A DNA stretch of 8,963 nt, taken from positions 1-8,963 of the forward strand of contig JAKFXJ010000267.1 of NCBI GenBank assembly GCA_021731425.1. Reading direction: 5' to 3'. Positions within the stretch are counted from its first letter, which is position 1. Every line of letters starts with the position of its first letter. Of the stretch, positions 7,516 to 8,963 are shown in pieces. The position numbers and the translations under genes are program-made. This DNA comes from Limnohabitans sp. (GTDB lineage Bacteria; Pseudomonadota; Gammaproteobacteria; Burkholderiales; Burkholderiaceae_C). The notes beneath the pieces are model-generated. The model was not told where the DNA came from. It was given only the letters and a program-made list of their open reading frames with translations, and did not search any database.

Positions 7516-8210
7516 GCGAGCAGGTGCTGCCAGACACCTCCGATGAGCTGCTGCTGCGTTTGCAGCGCTTTCATGCGGATTATTTTCCGCTGCACCAGCA
7601 GCGGTTTCAGGATCTGGTGGCACAGGGGCAGCACCCCAAAACCTTGTTCATCGGTTGTTCCGATTCACGCCTGGTGCCGTATCTGCTGACCGGCACAGGC
7701 CCAGGCGAGTTGTTCATTGTGCGCAATGTGGGTGCCTTGGTGCCGCCCTACGACGGTTCGCACGGACTGCACGGCACCATGGCGGGCATCGAGTTCGCGG
7801 TGCTGCAATTGCATGTACAGCGCATCATCGTGTGTGGTCACAGCCACTGCGGGGCGATTCGTACCGCCTACGAAGGCGCGCCCGAAGAGGCCAAGGCTCT
7901 GCAAAGCTGGCTGAAGCTGGCCGACGAGGCTTTGCTGCCGGTGCGGCCCAGCCCCGAGGCCTTGCTGCGCACTGAACAGCGCTCGGTGGTGCTGCAACTG
8001 GAACGTCTGATGGACTACCCCATGGTGCAGCGCGAGGTGCAAGCAGGGCGCTTGACCCTGCACGGCTGGCACTATGTGATCGAGGAGGGCGAAGTGCATG
8101 TGTTCGATGTGCAGCGCGGCGATTTTGTGCCAGCATCGCAGTCCTCACACAGCGGCACGGGGCCGTTCCCGCCTTATGTGGAGCATGATGGCCAGATCAT
8201 TGCGGATTGA
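7512..8210 (+). CDS. Beta-class carbonic anhydrase
   Basis: This zinc enzyme interconverts carbon dioxide and bicarbonate in the cytoplasm. The protein has 232 residues. The zinc ligands are Cys49 in GCSDSR, and His110 and Cys113 in CGHSHCGA. Asp51 and Arg53 form the usual catalytic dyad. FIVRNVGALVPPYD and GTMAGIEFAVLQL are further family motifs, and HGWHYVIEEGEVHVFD near the C-terminus is the usual closing strand region. Phe46 stands where the allosteric Haemophilus/E. coli type has Trp, and VPPYD resembles plant-type enzymes, so type I behaviour is a reasonable inference. The frame is open further upstream, but homology begins after the ATG at 7512, which overlaps the parvulin stop. There is no cyanate hydratase (cynS) or sulfate-transporter gene beside it to hint at those roles. 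Supplying bicarbonate or buffering pH during anaerobic growth is possible but unproven. Confidence 0.95.
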   Translation: MSEQVLPDTSDELLLRLQRFHADYFPLHQQRFQDLVAQGQHPKTLFIGCSDSRLVPYLLTGTGPGELFIVRNVGALVPPYDGSHGLHGTMAGIEFAVLQLHVQRIIVCGHSHCGAIRTAYEGAPEEAKALQSWLKLADEALLPVRPSPEALLRTEQRSVVLQLERLMDYPMVQREVQAGRLTLHGWHYVIEEGEVHVFDVQRGDFVPASQSSHSGTGPFPPYVEHDGQIIAD

Positions 8211-8246
8211 ACGCGGTGTGTGAGCAGCCCATGGAAAAATATCTGA

Positions 8247-8846
8247 ATGAGTGATACCGACAAAGACACCGCCACCCGCTTGGCCAGCCAGTTGATGGCC
8301 TCGCGCCAGACCGTGCTACCCAAACGCCTGGTCGCACCCGGCCCGGATGCGGCAGAACTAACGCAGCTGTTTGAGGCGGCGGCTTCAGCGCCCGATCATG
8401 ACCTGATCAACCCCTGGCGGTTTTTGATCATCCTGGCGCACAAGAGGGCCGATCTGGGTGAGTTGTTTGCCCAAGCCCTTATTGAACGTGATCCGAGTGC
8501 TTCTCAGGAGCAGATTGAACAAGCCCGTGAAAAAGCCATGCGTGCGCCCTTGCTGATGCTGCTCATCGTGGACGAAGCCAAGGGAGATGCCGAGATTGAC
8601 ATGCATGAGCGTGTCCTGAGCGCGGGCTGCGCGGTGCAAAACATCATGCTGCTGGCCAACGCCATGGGCTATGGGTCGGGCCTGACCAGCGGCAAGGCGC
8701 TCAAGGCGGCATCGTTCAGATCGGGTTTGGGTTTGCAGCAGCATGAGCAGGCGCTTTGCTTTTTGAGTCTGGGCACGGTGAGTTCGCGCAAACCGTTCAA
8801 ACCGCGGCCTGATGTTCACAAGTTCACATGCATTTGGGGGAAGTGA
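8247..8846 (+). CDS. Nitroreductase-family flavoprotein (YdjA-like)
   Basis: The protein has 199 residues and resembles the short single-domain FMN nitroreductases of the YdjA type (about 183 residues in E. coli). These dimeric enzymes use NAD(P)H to reduce nitro compounds, quinones or unknown natural substrates. Visible family features are a weak N-terminal SRQTVLPKRL in place of the usual RRSxR FMN-phosphate motif, SAPDHDLINPWRF (47-59), a helix containing KAMRAPLLMLLIVD, SAGCAVQN (125-132), GYGSGLTSG and the closing LSLGTVSSRKP. The ATG at 8247 directly follows an in-frame TGA, so the start cannot be further upstream; a later start at 8295 (MASRQ) is less likely. No good ribosome site is seen. 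The gene lies 36 nt after the carbonic anhydrase gene and 2 nt before the hemerythrin gene. The natural substrate cannot be read from sequence. Confidence 0.88.
   Translation: MSDTDKDTATRLASQLMASRQTVLPKRLVAPGPDAAELTQLFEAAASAPDHDLINPWRFLIILAHKRADLGELFAQALIERDPSASQEQIEQAREKAMRAPLLMLLIVDEAKGDAEIDMHERVLSAGCAVQNIMLLANAMGYGSGLTSGKALKAASFRSGLGLQQHEQALCFLSLGTVSSRKPFKPRPDVHKFTCIWGK
8836..8843 (+). promoter_or_regulatory. Ribosome binding site of the hemerythrin gene
   Basis: The purine run GGGGGAAG at the end of the nitroreductase gene stands 5 nt before the ATG at 8849 and supports that start. Confidence 0.55.
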
Positions 8847-8848
8847 TC

Positions 8849-8963
8849 ATGGTCGATTCAACGCCCGTGGGTGTCGCCTTCCCGGGGCATCGCGCTCCGG
8901 CTGTAGGTTTTGAAGCACCTTTTGAGATGCTTTCGGCATGCCATGAGCGAGTGGAACGCATGC
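8849..8963 (+). CDS. Hemerythrin (HHE) domain protein, 5' part only
   Basis: An open frame begins at ATG 8849, 2 nt after the nitroreductase stop, and runs off the window after 38 codons. Residues 24-38 (PFEMLSACHERVERM) match the first helix of hemerythrin-like HHE domains, where the His of CHER (His32) would be the first ligand of the di-iron centre. The preceding 20 residues are Pro/Gly-rich and look like a flexible lead. Proteins of this family bind oxygen or nitric oxide, or repair iron-sulfur clusters under nitrosative stress (RIC/YtfE). This one lacks the N-terminal Cys-containing region of YtfE, so it is more likely a simple HHE protein. The close spacing suggests it shares a transcript with the genes before it. 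Only the first helix is visible, so the call is provisional. Confidence 0.68.
   Translation, partial: MVDSTPVGVAFPGHRAPAVGFEAPFEMLSACHERVERM

Noticed and set aside
6799..7623. Long minus-strand frame opposite the parvulin gene and the start of the carbonic anhydrase gene
   Set aside because: It is antisense to two genes with clear domains, has no ribosome site of note, and its product shows no family features.

Overview
The window carries most of a membrane-bound respiratory nitrate reductase operon, narGHJI, followed on the same strand by four tightly packed accessory genes. All eight genes read left to right. The DNA is GC-rich. The Nar subunits are of the usual proteobacterial type, and gene order and protein style suggest a betaproteobacterium of the Burkholderiales, probably Comamonadaceae. 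That placement rests on recognition of protein style and synteny, not on a search.

Positions 2-5095 hold the catalytic and electron-transfer subunits. narG is missing about its first 80 codons because the window begins inside it. narH is complete, with all four cysteine clusters and the Trp-containing fourth motif of respiratory nitrate reductases. Positions 5108-6504 hold narJ, the chaperone for molybdenum cofactor insertion, and narI, the cytochrome b subunit, with all four haem-ligand histidines at the same residue numbers as in E. coli. The gaps are 12 nt (narG/narH), 12 nt (narH/narJ) and an ATGA overlap (narJ/narI). NarI takes electrons from quinol and passes them through the NarH iron-sulfur clusters to the molybdenum site of NarG in the cytoplasm.

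Positions 6547-8963 hold the accessory part: a cytoplasmic parvulin-type prolyl isomerase with an unusual Cys/Gly/Ser-rich head, a beta-class carbonic anhydrase overlapping it by ATGA, a nitroreductase-family flavoprotein, and the start of a hemerythrin (HHE) domain protein cut by the window end. A parvulin gene straight after narI is known from other nitrate reducers, such as the Pseudomonas aeruginosa nar operon. The carbonic anhydrase, nitroreductase and hemerythrin that follow are less standard, and their role in nitrate respiration is inferred only from position.

I see no tRNA, rRNA, mobile element, CRISPR array, convincing promoter or terminator. No intergenic stretch exceeds 42 nt. I see no clear sign of a completely new system; the most interesting part is the post-nar cassette.
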